Positions 1 to 6,767 of a DNA stretch of 7,372 nt are shown piece after piece (position 1 is the stretch's first letter; each line of letters opens with the position of its first letter). The translations under genes and the position numbers were made by a program. The notes beneath the pieces are model-generated. The model was not told the DNA's origin and made no database searches. It saw only the letters and a program-made list of their open reading frames with translations. This stretch comes from Thermotoga sp. (lineage in GTDB: Bacteria; Thermotogota; Thermotogae; B21-G9), in NCBI GenBank assembly GCA_003641545.1, contig QNAU01000063.1, forward strand, positions 1-7,372. The letters are read 5' to 3'.

Positions 1-233
1 GCACCTTCCTCGATCATTTTCAGATGCGGTATCACGCGTTCCTTGTGTGGTATCGTTACGTTGAAGCCATCGTAATGCTCAAAAATGTGATCAATTCTGT
101 TTTCGAAATTTTCCGGTGCTATTTCCTCCATTCCATAGAATCCATCGTAATTTATCCTTTTGAAATATTCGTTGTATATCTTTGGAGATGCGCTGTGAGA
201 TACCGGATAGCCTATTATGCAGAACTTCTCCAT
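1..233 (-). CDS. aroE: Shikimate dehydrogenase (NADP+), N-terminal part; 3' end beyond window
   Basis: This gene is read from the complement. It starts with ATG at 233-231 and runs off the window edge after 77 complete codons. AroE reduces 3-dehydroshikimate to shikimate with NADPH in the shikimate pathway, in the cytoplasm. The visible part is the N-terminal substrate-binding domain. Residues 8-17 read GYPVSHSASP, the family's shikimate-binding motif with the two serines at 12 and 14. Residues 57-65 read FNVTIPHKE, which contains the conserved NVT segment and the expected catalytic lysine, K64. The Asp of the Lys/Asp catalytic pair and the NADP-binding domain lie outside the window. The start is well supported by GGAGG seven bases upstream and by position, only 2 nt after the stop of the preceding radical SAM gene. 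The family call is firm; I cannot tell whether the rest of the gene is intact. Confidence 0.93.
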   Translation of the reverse strand, partial: MEKFCIIGYPVSHSASPKIYNEYFKRINYDGFYGMEEIAPENFENRIDHIFEHYDGFNVTIPHKERVIPHLKMIEEG

Positions 234-235
234 TC

Positions 236-1879
236 TCACCCCTCCAGAGTGAATATCTTCTTGAGCCTGTCTATGATATCATCCTCGATCAACCCTTCCA
301 ATTCCCTCCAGCTTCCGAAGGGTCTGTTCAGTATGATACTCTCCGCCCTCCTTCCTCCCACACCATACACTGCAACGAGTTCATTGTATGAAGCTTTGTT
401 CAGATTCACAGGATGATTCAGACCTGTCACCGAACGGTATCCGTGATCAACGATGACGGTGTTCAACCTCGTGAATTTCTCGAAAATCTTGGGGATACCA
501 ACCAGTATTGGATAAGAACCGATCTGCCTGCCGAAACTCATCTTCCCTTCCACCTTTTCCACGATCACGTTTTTGAGGATCGTCCCAATCGGGAACACCC
601 TTCTCAGCATGGGCAAGTCTATCTCCTTCCTGACCTTTTCCTTGAATTTTCTGAATCTCCATTCATCCAATTTTATTCTTTTGATCTTCCTGTAAATCTC
701 GGTCGCTGGGAAGGGGATAACCTTCCTTATGTTGATCCTTCTCAACAGCAAACCTTCATCGAGGATTCTCTTCAGATAGGTAAAGTTCAGATCATAGGTG
801 TTCTCATCTTCTCCCATCAAACCGAAGAGAAGGTTCACACCGGGAAGCAATCTTGGAATCCCATTTTCATCTCTAATTCCACCAATATCGTTCACGATTC
901 TCACCGCGGTCAAGATCTTCTCGGGATCACCTTCACGTTTGTTCAGTTTCAAAACCTTCTCATCGAAACTCTCAACACCGAATGAAAGAACATCACCGGA
1001 TGTGTTGTTTTCAGAGATTATCTCGATTATTTTTTCACACTCCTTCCTGTGTTCAACGAGATACCACGGATTTGCGTTGTCCGTATGGAGAACTTTAAGA
1101 TCGGGGACGCATTTTCTAACCCCCACATACAGATCCTTTATCAATCGATGATCGGGGGAATGATCCTGATTGTAGGAATAAGCGAGTATGTTGGATATCC
1201 TGCCGAACCTGAAAGATTTCACACCGCTTTTCGAAAGAACCTCAACCTCTTTCAAGACACTCTCAACTTTTCTGACCTTCATCCTCCCGTAGAAGACCGG
1301 TTCTGTGCAAAATGAGCAGAATCTTTCCCTATCACAACCTCTCGACAATTCTAACTCTATCATCACGGTTGGATAGTATGGGTGTTTCTTCAAAATGGTG
1401 GTGGAAAATTCGATCGTTCTGTCTATCAGTGAATATCTATCCTTCACCTTCTCGCCACTCAGCAATTCGTAGAGATACACCTCCGGATCATCGAGAATCA
1501 CATGATCGAATCCAGTTAAATTGAGTTTCTTAGCCCTTCGCCCTCCCTTAATCGTGTATCCTCGAACCACGGGACCAGCTATCAATTTGAGGGTATCCCT
1601 CAGATTTCCAATTCTTTCTATCTCTTTATCCATTATCGGTGTACCACCGATGTAAACTCCTGGAACCGTTATACCCGCTATCAACAAGAGAAGATCGTAC
1701 TCACGTAGAAAATCCCAATCATCGAGTTTTCTCAACTCGTCGATCGTGAAATAATCGACATCGTATCCGAGATACCCAAGCACACCGGCGCAATATCTCG
1801 GATAGGTGGATATGTACGGAGGAACACCAAATTGAGCTGGTTCATCCACGTAACCGTCCACTATCACCGCTTTCATCAC
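236..1879 (-). CDS. Radical SAM protein with CX5CX2C cluster motif and C-terminal helix-hairpin-helix domain
   Basis: The product is 547 residues from GTG at 1879, or 546 from the ATG at 1876. Residues 1-150 resemble the Rossmann-like, cobalamin-binding-type N-domain of COG1032-like radical SAM proteins (MKAVIVDGY, then a PRYCAGVLGYLGYDV segment), but I see no DxHxxG cobalamin ligand motif. The radical SAM core follows at about 170-400. Its cluster cysteines are C182, C188 and C191, in SRGCDRERFCSFC, giving CX5CX2C instead of the usual CX3CX2C. Later core signatures are present: FGVESFDEKVLKLNKR, and LPGVNLLFGLMGED before a TY. Residues 490-543 are a ComEA-like helix-hairpin-helix (NLNKAS, VYGVGGRRAESI, RPFGSW), a fold usually linked to nucleic-acid binding. 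The substrate is unknown. The start overlaps the previous stop by 4 nt; GGGAG 9 nt upstream favours GTG over the adjacent ATG. Confidence 0.85.
   Translation of the reverse strand: MMKAVIVDGYVDEPAQFGVPPYISTYPRYCAGVLGYLGYDVDYFTIDELRKLDDWDFLREYDLLLLIAGITVPGVYIGGTPIMDKEIERIGNLRDTLKLIAGPVVRGYTIKGGRRAKKLNLTGFDHVILDDPEVYLYELLSGEKVKDRYSLIDRTIEFSTTILKKHPYYPTVMIELELSRGCDRERFCSFCTEPVFYGRMKVRKVESVLKEVEVLSKSGVKSFRFGRISNILAYSYNQDHSPDHRLIKDLYVGVRKCVPDLKVLHTDNANPWYLVEHRKECEKIIEIISENNTSGDVLSFGVESFDEKVLKLNKREGDPEKILTAVRIVNDIGGIRDENGIPRLLPGVNLLFGLMGEDENTYDLNFTYLKRILDEGLLLRRINIRKVIPFPATEIYRKIKRIKLDEWRFRKFKEKVRKEIDLPMLRRVFPIGTILKNVIVEKVEGKMSFGRQIGSYPILVGIPKIFEKFTRLNTVIVDHGYRSVTGLNHPVNLNKASYNELVAVYGVGGRRAESIILNRPFGSWRELEGLIEDDIIDRLKKIFTLEG
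241..245 (-). promoter_or_regulatory. Ribosome binding site of aroE, embedded in the end of the upstream gene
   Basis: On the complement the junction reads GGAGGGGTGAGAATG. GGAGG lies 7 nt before the ATG, and the upstream stop codon TGA falls between the two. The last codons of the radical SAM gene therefore double as the aroE ribosome binding site, which suggests translational coupling. Confidence 0.8.
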
Positions 1880-2820
1880 CGATGAAGTCTCCCGACGTCA
1901 CCGATTGGAGCAAGATCGAGGGACTTTGGAAGATTCGAAACCACCTTCACCGCATCCTCCACAATGCCTATTCTCACATGATCCGTGTGTTTCAACGAAA
2001 TGGTGGGCTCACCATCCAATATGAGAGCGGTTCCATCCCTCAGATTCTCCACACCGATCACATCTCCGGAACCGAACAGAATCTGGGATATGCGAATGAA
2101 ATCTCTTCCAGTCGTTTCATCTCTTCGCAGATCCGCATCCAAGAGAAAATCTTCCGAGACCGTAAGGACCCCTGAATGTTCATGAAAACTTGTCCATGCG
2201 CAGATACCACTCGCTAATCTCCCAGCGAATCTGTTCTTTGGATTCGACGGTGAGGCTATCACCTGCTTTATCTCGTTGATGCCATGATCCAATTCCACGC
2301 CGTTTCGGGAAAACTTCGTTCTTCCATCTCCCACAGCCTTCTTTATGCCCTCAACGAAAGATCCTCGGCTGAAAAATTCTGGATCCAGATTCTCAACGGT
2401 GTTCCCGGTGAATCCAACCACGAACGACGATAAAACGACATCCACGAAGGCGAAACCCACGGTCTTGCCATTCACAGACACTTCCAAGCAATCCACGGGA
2501 TACACGAAGAAGTTCGACTCATCGAGAAAATCCAATCTGTGGAGATCGAACCTTATCAACGGCCCAAGATTCGCGGTTCCTCCAGCGATACCGAGCAGTG
2601 GCAGATCGATCTTTTCACTCATCAGATACTCCGCGGTTCTTCTCATACTTCCATCCCCACCGACGATGCATAGAACCTGCACCTCGGTATTCTTCAAATC
2701 GGGTAGATCCTCCAAGACTTGAACATGCTCGAACTTGTCGTTTAATTTTTCTAAAACCTTGTTGAAATTCACTCTACCGAAGTTCATAACCGCGCATCTT
2801 TTGGTCAACTTTCCCACCAT
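1876..2820 (-). CDS. ATP-NAD kinase / diacylglycerol kinase superfamily protein, function uncertain
   Basis: The 314-residue product has the nucleotide-binding signature of the NAD kinase/DAG kinase superfamily: VGGDGS at residues 53-58 in place of the usual GGDGT, then LLGIAGGTANLGP at about 75-87. The GTAN element recalls diacylglycerol and sphingosine kinases. The rest of that segment has the layout of ATP-NAD kinase-like proteins such as the AcoX group. Near the C-terminus, LILDGEP at about 266-272 fits the short DG(E/Q) strand found in both families. No membrane segment or signal peptide is visible, so it is probably cytosolic. It could phosphorylate NAD or a lipid or sugar-like acceptor; the sequence does not decide. 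I chose ATG 2820, 2 nt after the argS stop, with AAGGA 7 nt upstream. The frame is open back to 2895, but that extension lies inside argS and has no family features. Confidence 0.72.
   Translation of the reverse strand: MVGKLTKRCAVMNFGRVNFNKVLEKLNDKFEHVQVLEDLPDLKNTEVQVLCIVGGDGSMRRTAEYLMSEKIDLPLLGIAGGTANLGPLIRFDLHRLDFLDESNFFVYPVDCLEVSVNGKTVGFAFVDVVLSSFVVGFTGNTVENLDPEFFSRGSFVEGIKKAVGDGRTKFSRNGVELDHGINEIKQVIASPSNPKNRFAGRLASGICAWTSFHEHSGVLTVSEDFLLDADLRRDETTGRDFIRISQILFGSGDVIGVENLRDGTALILDGEPTISLKHTDHVRIGIVEDAVKVVSNLPKSLDLAPIGDVGRLHR
1889..1893 (-). promoter_or_regulatory. Ribosome binding site deciding the radical SAM gene start
   Basis: The complement reads GGGAGACTTCATCGGTGATG. GGGAG is 9 nt from the GTG and 12 nt from the in-frame ATG that follows directly, so spacing favours GTG. 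The stop TGA of the upstream kinase-like gene overlaps this start region, the usual geometry of translational coupling. Confidence 0.6.
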
Positions 2821-2822
2821 CT

Positions 2823-4460
2823 TCACATCCTTTCGGGGGCGGTTATCCCGAGGATGCTGAAGGTTCTCTTCAACACTATCTCCATGCCCCTGCACAGGTT
2901 GAGTCTCGCGTTGCTCAATTTGGGACTCTCAACGTCGAGTATGAGATTATCCGTGTAGTAGGCATGAAATCTGGAAACAAGGTTTTCGACATACGTGGTC
3001 AGCCTGTTTGGTGCCGAATCCTTCACAACATCTTCCAGTATTTCCTCAAAGATGTCCATATCCCTCATGATGAGTTTCTCATCCTTGAGACTCAACTCTT
3101 CGAGATCTTCAAGTTCTCTGTAATCTATTCCCTTTTCCTTCGCCTTTTCGAACAGACTCCTTATTCTCGCGTGGGCGTATTGAACGTAATAGACTGGATT
3201 GTCCATACTTCTCGAAACCGCGAGGTCCATGTCGAAAACCATGTGTGTGTTCGGATCTATCATGGCGAAGAAATACCTCGTTGGATCCACACCAACGGTG
3301 TTGACGAGTTCATCGAGGGTGACAAACTCCCCACTTCTCGTTGACATTTTGACTTCCCTTCCACCTCTTTTCAGTGTCACGAACTGATGTATTATGATGT
3401 TGAGAAAATCGTCCGGAAAGCCCAAAGCCTTCATGGCTGCCTTCATCCTCGGAACGTGCCCGTGGTGATCCGATCCCCATATATCGTATACCTTCTCAAA
3501 ACCTCTCTTGAATTTGTTGTAATGGTAAGCAATGTCCGTCAAAAAATACGTCGGGGTTCCGTTGGATCTCACGAGGACTTTATCGTTCTCATCGATCAAT
3601 TCTGAAACCTTCAACCAAATCGCACCATCCTTTTCGTATATCATCCCCTTACTCTCGAGTATGTTCAAAACCTCCTCAACCGTTCCATCCTCTATCAACG
3701 TCTTTTCGTTGAAGTAAACGTCGAACTTTACCCCCAATTTTTCAAGGGTTTTCTTTATCATCTCGAACATCTCGTTCTTGGCACGTTCTTTGAAAAATTC
3801 CAGAACATCTTCATCCCATCTGTCCACGAAACGATCTCCCACATCTTCCTTTAACTTTCTCGCCATTTCGATGAGATATGATCCGTGGTATCCATCCTCG
3901 GGGATCTCGTAGTTCCTTCCAAATAGTTCGTTGTATCTCACCCAGAGTGATCTCGCGAGAAGATCCATCTGTCTTCCCGCGTCGTTGAAGTAATATTCCC
4001 TGACCACATCGTATCCGAGCTCGTCGAAAACGTTGGAGAGAACATCTCCTATTATGGCTTGTCTTCCATGCCCCACCGTTAATGGACCGGTTGGGTTGGC
4101 ACTCACGAACTCAATCTGTACTTTCATCTTCTTTCTCTCTCTTCTTCCAAAACTCTCCGGATTCTTTATGATCCTCCTCAAACTTTCAAGGTAGATCTCA
4201 TTCCTCAGATCGAAGTTCAGAAAACCAGGTCCATCTATTCTCACGTCTTCAAAGATTTCAGATTCTCTCAACCTTTCCTTGAGTTTTTCCGCTATCTCTC
4301 GTGGGTTCATCCTCAGCTTTCTCGTCAGAACCATGGCAACGTTCGACGAAAATTCACCGAACCTCTCCGGTGGTATCTCGACCTTGAAATTAACGGAATC
4401 GATGGAAAAGATCTCCTCAACTGCTTTGGCTATCTCATCTTCAATCATCCTTCTCAACAT
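2823..4460 (-). CDS. argS: Arginyl-tRNA synthetase
   Basis: ArgS charges tRNA-Arg with arginine using ATP. The 545-residue product has a normal length and domain order: an N-terminal tRNA D-loop-binding domain (about 1-85), a class I catalytic Rossmann core, and a C-terminal DALR anticodon-binding domain (about 420-545, starting near NPVYYVQYAHARIRSLF and ending GITAPERM). The first class I signature is at 120-133, SANPTGPLTVGHGR. Its HIGH equivalent reads T128-V-G-H131, so the first histidine is replaced by threonine. The second signature, KMSTR, is at 371-375. DHHGH at 331-335 is also typical of the family. The ATG at 4460 is supported by AAGGAAGGG upstream; an in-frame ATG four codons on is a weaker alternative. 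It follows the xylanase gene by 31 nt, the largest gap in the window, and is tightly joined to the kinase-like gene downstream. Confidence 0.97.
   Translation of the reverse strand: MLRRMIEDEIAKAVEEIFSIDSVNFKVEIPPERFGEFSSNVAMVLTRKLRMNPREIAEKLKERLRESEIFEDVRIDGPGFLNFDLRNEIYLESLRRIIKNPESFGRRERKKMKVQIEFVSANPTGPLTVGHGRQAIIGDVLSNVFDELGYDVVREYYFNDAGRQMDLLARSLWVRYNELFGRNYEIPEDGYHGSYLIEMARKLKEDVGDRFVDRWDEDVLEFFKERAKNEMFEMIKKTLEKLGVKFDVYFNEKTLIEDGTVEEVLNILESKGMIYEKDGAIWLKVSELIDENDKVLVRSNGTPTYFLTDIAYHYNKFKRGFEKVYDIWGSDHHGHVPRMKAAMKALGFPDDFLNIIIHQFVTLKRGGREVKMSTRSGEFVTLDELVNTVGVDPTRYFFAMIDPNTHMVFDMDLAVSRSMDNPVYYVQYAHARIRSLFEKAKEKGIDYRELEDLEELSLKDEKLIMRDMDIFEEILEDVVKDSAPNRLTTYVENLVSRFHAYYTDNLILDVESPKLSNARLNLCRGMEIVLKRTFSILGITAPERM
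2828..2832 (-). promoter_or_regulatory. Ribosome binding site of the kinase-like gene, inside the end of argS
   Basis: The complement reads GAAAGGATGTGAAGATG. AAGGA sits 7 nt before the ATG at 2820, and the argS stop TGA lies between them. This decides the start against the longer in-frame reading from 2895. Confidence 0.75.
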
Positions 4461-4491
4461 ATTCCAACCCTTCCTTTCGATTTATTTTGAT
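4461..4491 (-). other. Intergenic gap between xylanase and argS with the argS ribosome binding site
   Basis: This 31-nt stretch is the longest non-coding sequence in the window. On the complement it starts with an A/T-rich part (ATCAAAATAAAT) and ends with AAAGGAAGGGTTGGAAT before ATG. The purine-rich AAGGAAGGG at 4468-4476 is the ribosome binding site; its last AGGG lies 7 nt from the start. I see no inverted repeat or T-run that would act as a terminator, and there is too little room for a full promoter unless it extends into the xylanase gene. Confidence 0.6.
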
Positions 4492-6126
4492 TCACTTCTC
4501 CTCAATCCTCACCTTGTCCAGAAACACATTTCTGTCCTCTCCCGTATCGGGATTGTAGTAATCGTTCAAGAAGAAGATCATCAACCTGTGTGCACCTTCT
4601 TCAAGATGGAGATCGAACTCGAACCATTCCGGTTCGGTGATGTTCAACTCGACCGTGGCTATATCATCCTCATCCACGACCAACAAGATCTTAGGCCACT
4701 CACCGTGGGCATATTCTCCGAAGCAGAGAAGTTTGAGTGAGTATTCACCCGCCTCATCCACCTTGAAGAATGTCGATATGTAACCATCTCCCCATATGTT
4801 CCAGTATCCCATGCTTTCATTTCCAAGTGTCTTCTCGGGAAAATCCTCACACTCCATCTCGAATGGAACGGTTGGAATGTCATTTGGAAGTATCACATAC
4901 CATTCGTAATAATCGCCTCCACCGATCACATCCGCTTTGAGGACAAGTGAGGTTACGGTCGAAACATCGGGTAAGTTCACCTTTCGATCCACTATCTCAA
5001 CATCTGGACCGTAGAAAACCCTCCAGTTGGTGAGTTCATGAGAATTCACACTGTCGATGAGCTCAACCTCCTCCCCACCGAGGTGAAAACCTCTGTAGGC
5101 AGAATCGTAGTAATCGGTTCCACCCATTTTCGAGTTGATGAGAAGGGGACCAACCGTTTCCATGACTGGCTTTTCTTTCATGGTTGAATCGAGTAATCCT
5201 GCTCCTGGTCTCCAGTGATATTTGTCGGAAAACCCCCACATGTATATCATCTTCACCGAGTCCAGTTTCTTGAAGAGATCGAATGCTATCCTGTAAGCCA
5301 TCATTTGGTAATGGTACCAATCCTCGAAACCCATGAAAGGCTTCTTCGGATCATTTGGAGGTGCTATATCGAATTCCGTTATGTAGATGGGTAATGATGT
5401 CCTTCTGTGTATCTCCAATATGTTGTTTCGAAGCATTTCGAGGGGAGGAAGCGCCTCTTTGAAATGTGCCTGTATGCCTATCAAATCTATCGGTGCTCCC
5501 ATGCTTAGGGCATCGTTCACAAGTTCTATGAACTCTTCCCTCTTTTCCTCGGATTTTTCGGGACCGGATTCGTTCAACGACAAGCTCGCCTGAGGATCGA
5601 TCTCCTTGACCCAAGTGAAGGTTTCCTTTATTATCTGTGCCTCATCCATGCAAAGAAGACCTGGAAGAATCTCATCGCTCAACGGTTCATTCACCACATC
5701 GTATATCTTTATCTTCCCCTTGTATCTTTCAGCCACGGTTTGTATGTGTTCCCTCAACTCATTCACCCTATCTTCACAGCTTGGAAGATCGTAGAACCAA
5801 TCCGGGATGGAATAGTGCCATACGAGTGTGTGCCCTTTCAACAGTAAATCGTTCTCCTGGGCGAACCTGAGTATCTCATCCATATCATCCCAGTAATATT
5901 CATCTTTATCGGGATGAATGTTCCACATCTTCAGCGCATTCTCACTCACCAAGCATGAAAAATAATTTTTCACAAAATCCGAATAGGCTTCATCCAGTCT
6001 CAAAGGATTCGCTCTCACCGCGGTTCCAAACATCACAGGCTTTCCAAACCGCTCAGATATCCCTCCACATGAACCGAGAAACAGAGATATCATGAGGATG
6101 AAGAGAATGATCGGGAAAGTTCTCAT
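4492..6126 (-). CDS. GH10 endo-1,4-beta-xylanase, lipoprotein, with C-terminal CBM60/36-like domain
   Basis: The 544-residue product should cleave internal beta-1,4 bonds of xylan by the retaining GH10 mechanism, at the cell surface or in the periplasm. Residues 1-19 are a hydrophobic signal peptide ending in the lipobox LGSC, so C20 should be lipidated. The GH10 barrel covers about 27-325. It has SENALKMW at 61-68, HTLVWH at 99-104, DVVNE with acid/base E147, QAH at 219-221, ITEFD with nucleophile E251, and aromatic subsite residues W297 and W305. Residues about 330-419 are unassigned. Residues 420-544 look like a beta-sandwich carbohydrate-binding module: an AGEYSL strand, GAHRLMIFFLND, then EDRNVFLDKV, resembling the calcium-binding end of CBM60/CBM36. 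ATG 6126 is preferred (GGAGG 9 nt upstream) over GTG 6135, where GGAGG would touch the start. A GH10 gene is unexpected in a translation-related operon. Confidence 0.95.
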   Translation of the reverse strand: MRTFPIILFILMISLFLGSCGGISERFGKPVMFGTAVRANPLRLDEAYSDFVKNYFSCLVSENALKMWNIHPDKDEYYWDDMDEILRFAQENDLLLKGHTLVWHYSIPDWFYDLPSCEDRVNELREHIQTVAERYKGKIKIYDVVNEPLSDEILPGLLCMDEAQIIKETFTWVKEIDPQASLSLNESGPEKSEEKREEFIELVNDALSMGAPIDLIGIQAHFKEALPPLEMLRNNILEIHRRTSLPIYITEFDIAPPNDPKKPFMGFEDWYHYQMMAYRIAFDLFKKLDSVKMIYMWGFSDKYHWRPGAGLLDSTMKEKPVMETVGPLLINSKMGGTDYYDSAYRGFHLGGEEVELIDSVNSHELTNWRVFYGPDVEIVDRKVNLPDVSTVTSLVLKADVIGGGDYYEWYVILPNDIPTVPFEMECEDFPEKTLGNESMGYWNIWGDGYISTFFKVDEAGEYSLKLLCFGEYAHGEWPKILLVVDEDDIATVELNITEPEWFEFDLHLEEGAHRLMIFFLNDYYNPDTGEDRNVFLDKVRIEEK

Positions 6127-6131
6127 GACGA

Positions 6132-6767
6132 TCACCCTCCACCCGTCGATCCCTTCAACCTTCTACTCAATTCTTCATCCATGTCCTCGATTATTCTAAA
6201 AAATTCCGGTTTTCTCATCACCAGCAATTCGAAAGCTCTCATTATCAATTCGGCGGTGTCCATATCTTCTTTGTACATTTTCCACGCCTTCACCAATATT
6301 TCAACACTCCTCTGTTCCTCTATCTCCGGTAATATCATGATGACCTGTTCTTTGAGATTCTCTTTGTATGCATCCTCCAAGAGTAAGTATTCGAGAAGAT
6401 CAAGAAATTTCCTCCCCTCACCGAGCTTGGAAAGGGCATCGTATATGATCAACTGGTATGCCTCTTCATCGTAATGTTCCAAAAGTTCATACAAAATCGG
6501 AATGGATTTATAATCCTTCAACTCTCCCAACACATCCACCGCGTAGAGTAGAGAAACATCGTTGAAGGGATCCTCGTCGAGTCTCACTTTCAAGTATTCC
6601 CTCAACTGGGGAAGCACATCCTCCCCGAGAGCTTTCAAGGCATCCGCCGCTATTTCTCTCACCTTCGAATCCTCGTCCTCGAGTAACTTTATGAGGTCAG
6701 GGATTGCCTCCTTTCCCTTCTCCTCGACTATCTTCCTTATTATCTCTTCCCTCTCCAAATGTTTCAC
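6132..6767 (-). CDS. HEAT-repeat protein
   Basis: The 211-residue product is all-helical and very acidic and basic. It is built of HEAT (PBS lyase-like) repeats. The clearest unit is at about 19-48, KEAIPDLIKLLEDEDSKVRE followed by IAADALKALGE, the classic pattern of a helix, a D/E-rich turn with V-R, then an A-rich helix ending LG. More divergent helical pairs follow at about 68-98 (LLYAVDVLGEL, IPILYELLEHY), 102-130, 134-165 and 171-200. There is no signal peptide or membrane segment, so it should be cytosolic. HEAT solenoids usually act as protein-binding scaffolds; no enzyme motif is seen, and the partner is unknown. The start is GTG at 6767, overlapping the GTPase stop by 4 nt (GTGA), with GAGG about 5 nt upstream; no nearby ATG offers a better start. 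It ends 5 nt before the xylanase start. Confidence 0.85.
   Translation of the reverse strand: MKHLEREEIIRKIVEEKGKEAIPDLIKLLEDEDSKVREIAADALKALGEDVLPQLREYLKVRLDEDPFNDVSLLYAVDVLGELKDYKSIPILYELLEHYDEEAYQLIIYDALSKLGEGRKFLDLLEYLLLEDAYKENLKEQVIMILPEIEEQRSVEILVKAWKMYKEDMDTAELIMRAFELLVMRKPEFFRIIEDMDEELSRRLKGSTGGG
6136..6140 (-). promoter_or_regulatory. Ribosome binding site deciding the xylanase start
   Basis: The complement reads GGAGGGTGATCGTCATG. GGAGG lies 9 nt before the ATG at 6126, and the stop TGA of the HEAT-repeat gene is between them. The alternative GTG at 6135 follows GGAGG with no spacer. Starting at ATG also gives a cleaner signal peptide beginning MRTF. Confidence 0.75.

Noticed and set aside
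413..985. Open frame of 190 codons on the plus strand
   Set aside because: It lies antisense to the radical SAM gene, has no recognisable domain, and its composition is that expected from the complement of the real frame.
2345..2722. Open plus-strand frame of 125 codons
   Set aside because: It is complementary to the kinase-like gene, rich in Ser/Thr/Pro as typical of antisense shadows, and has no motif.
2821..2895. 25-residue N-terminal extension of the kinase-like protein, starting inside argS
   Set aside because: It is the out-of-frame shadow of the conserved argS C-terminus; the ATG at 2820 has a well-spaced ribosome binding site.
4461..4491. Terminator or riboswitch in the largest intergenic gap
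   Set aside because: At 31 nt with no inverted repeat or T-run it is too short and unstructured for either.
4279..4740. Open frame of 153 codons on the plus strand spanning the argS/xylanase junction
   Set aside because: It is antisense to two well-identified genes and shows no family signature.
6127..6135. GTG at 6135 as xylanase start, adding three residues
   Set aside because: The GGAGG directly abuts this GTG, leaving no spacer; the ATG at 6126 has a 9-nt spacer.
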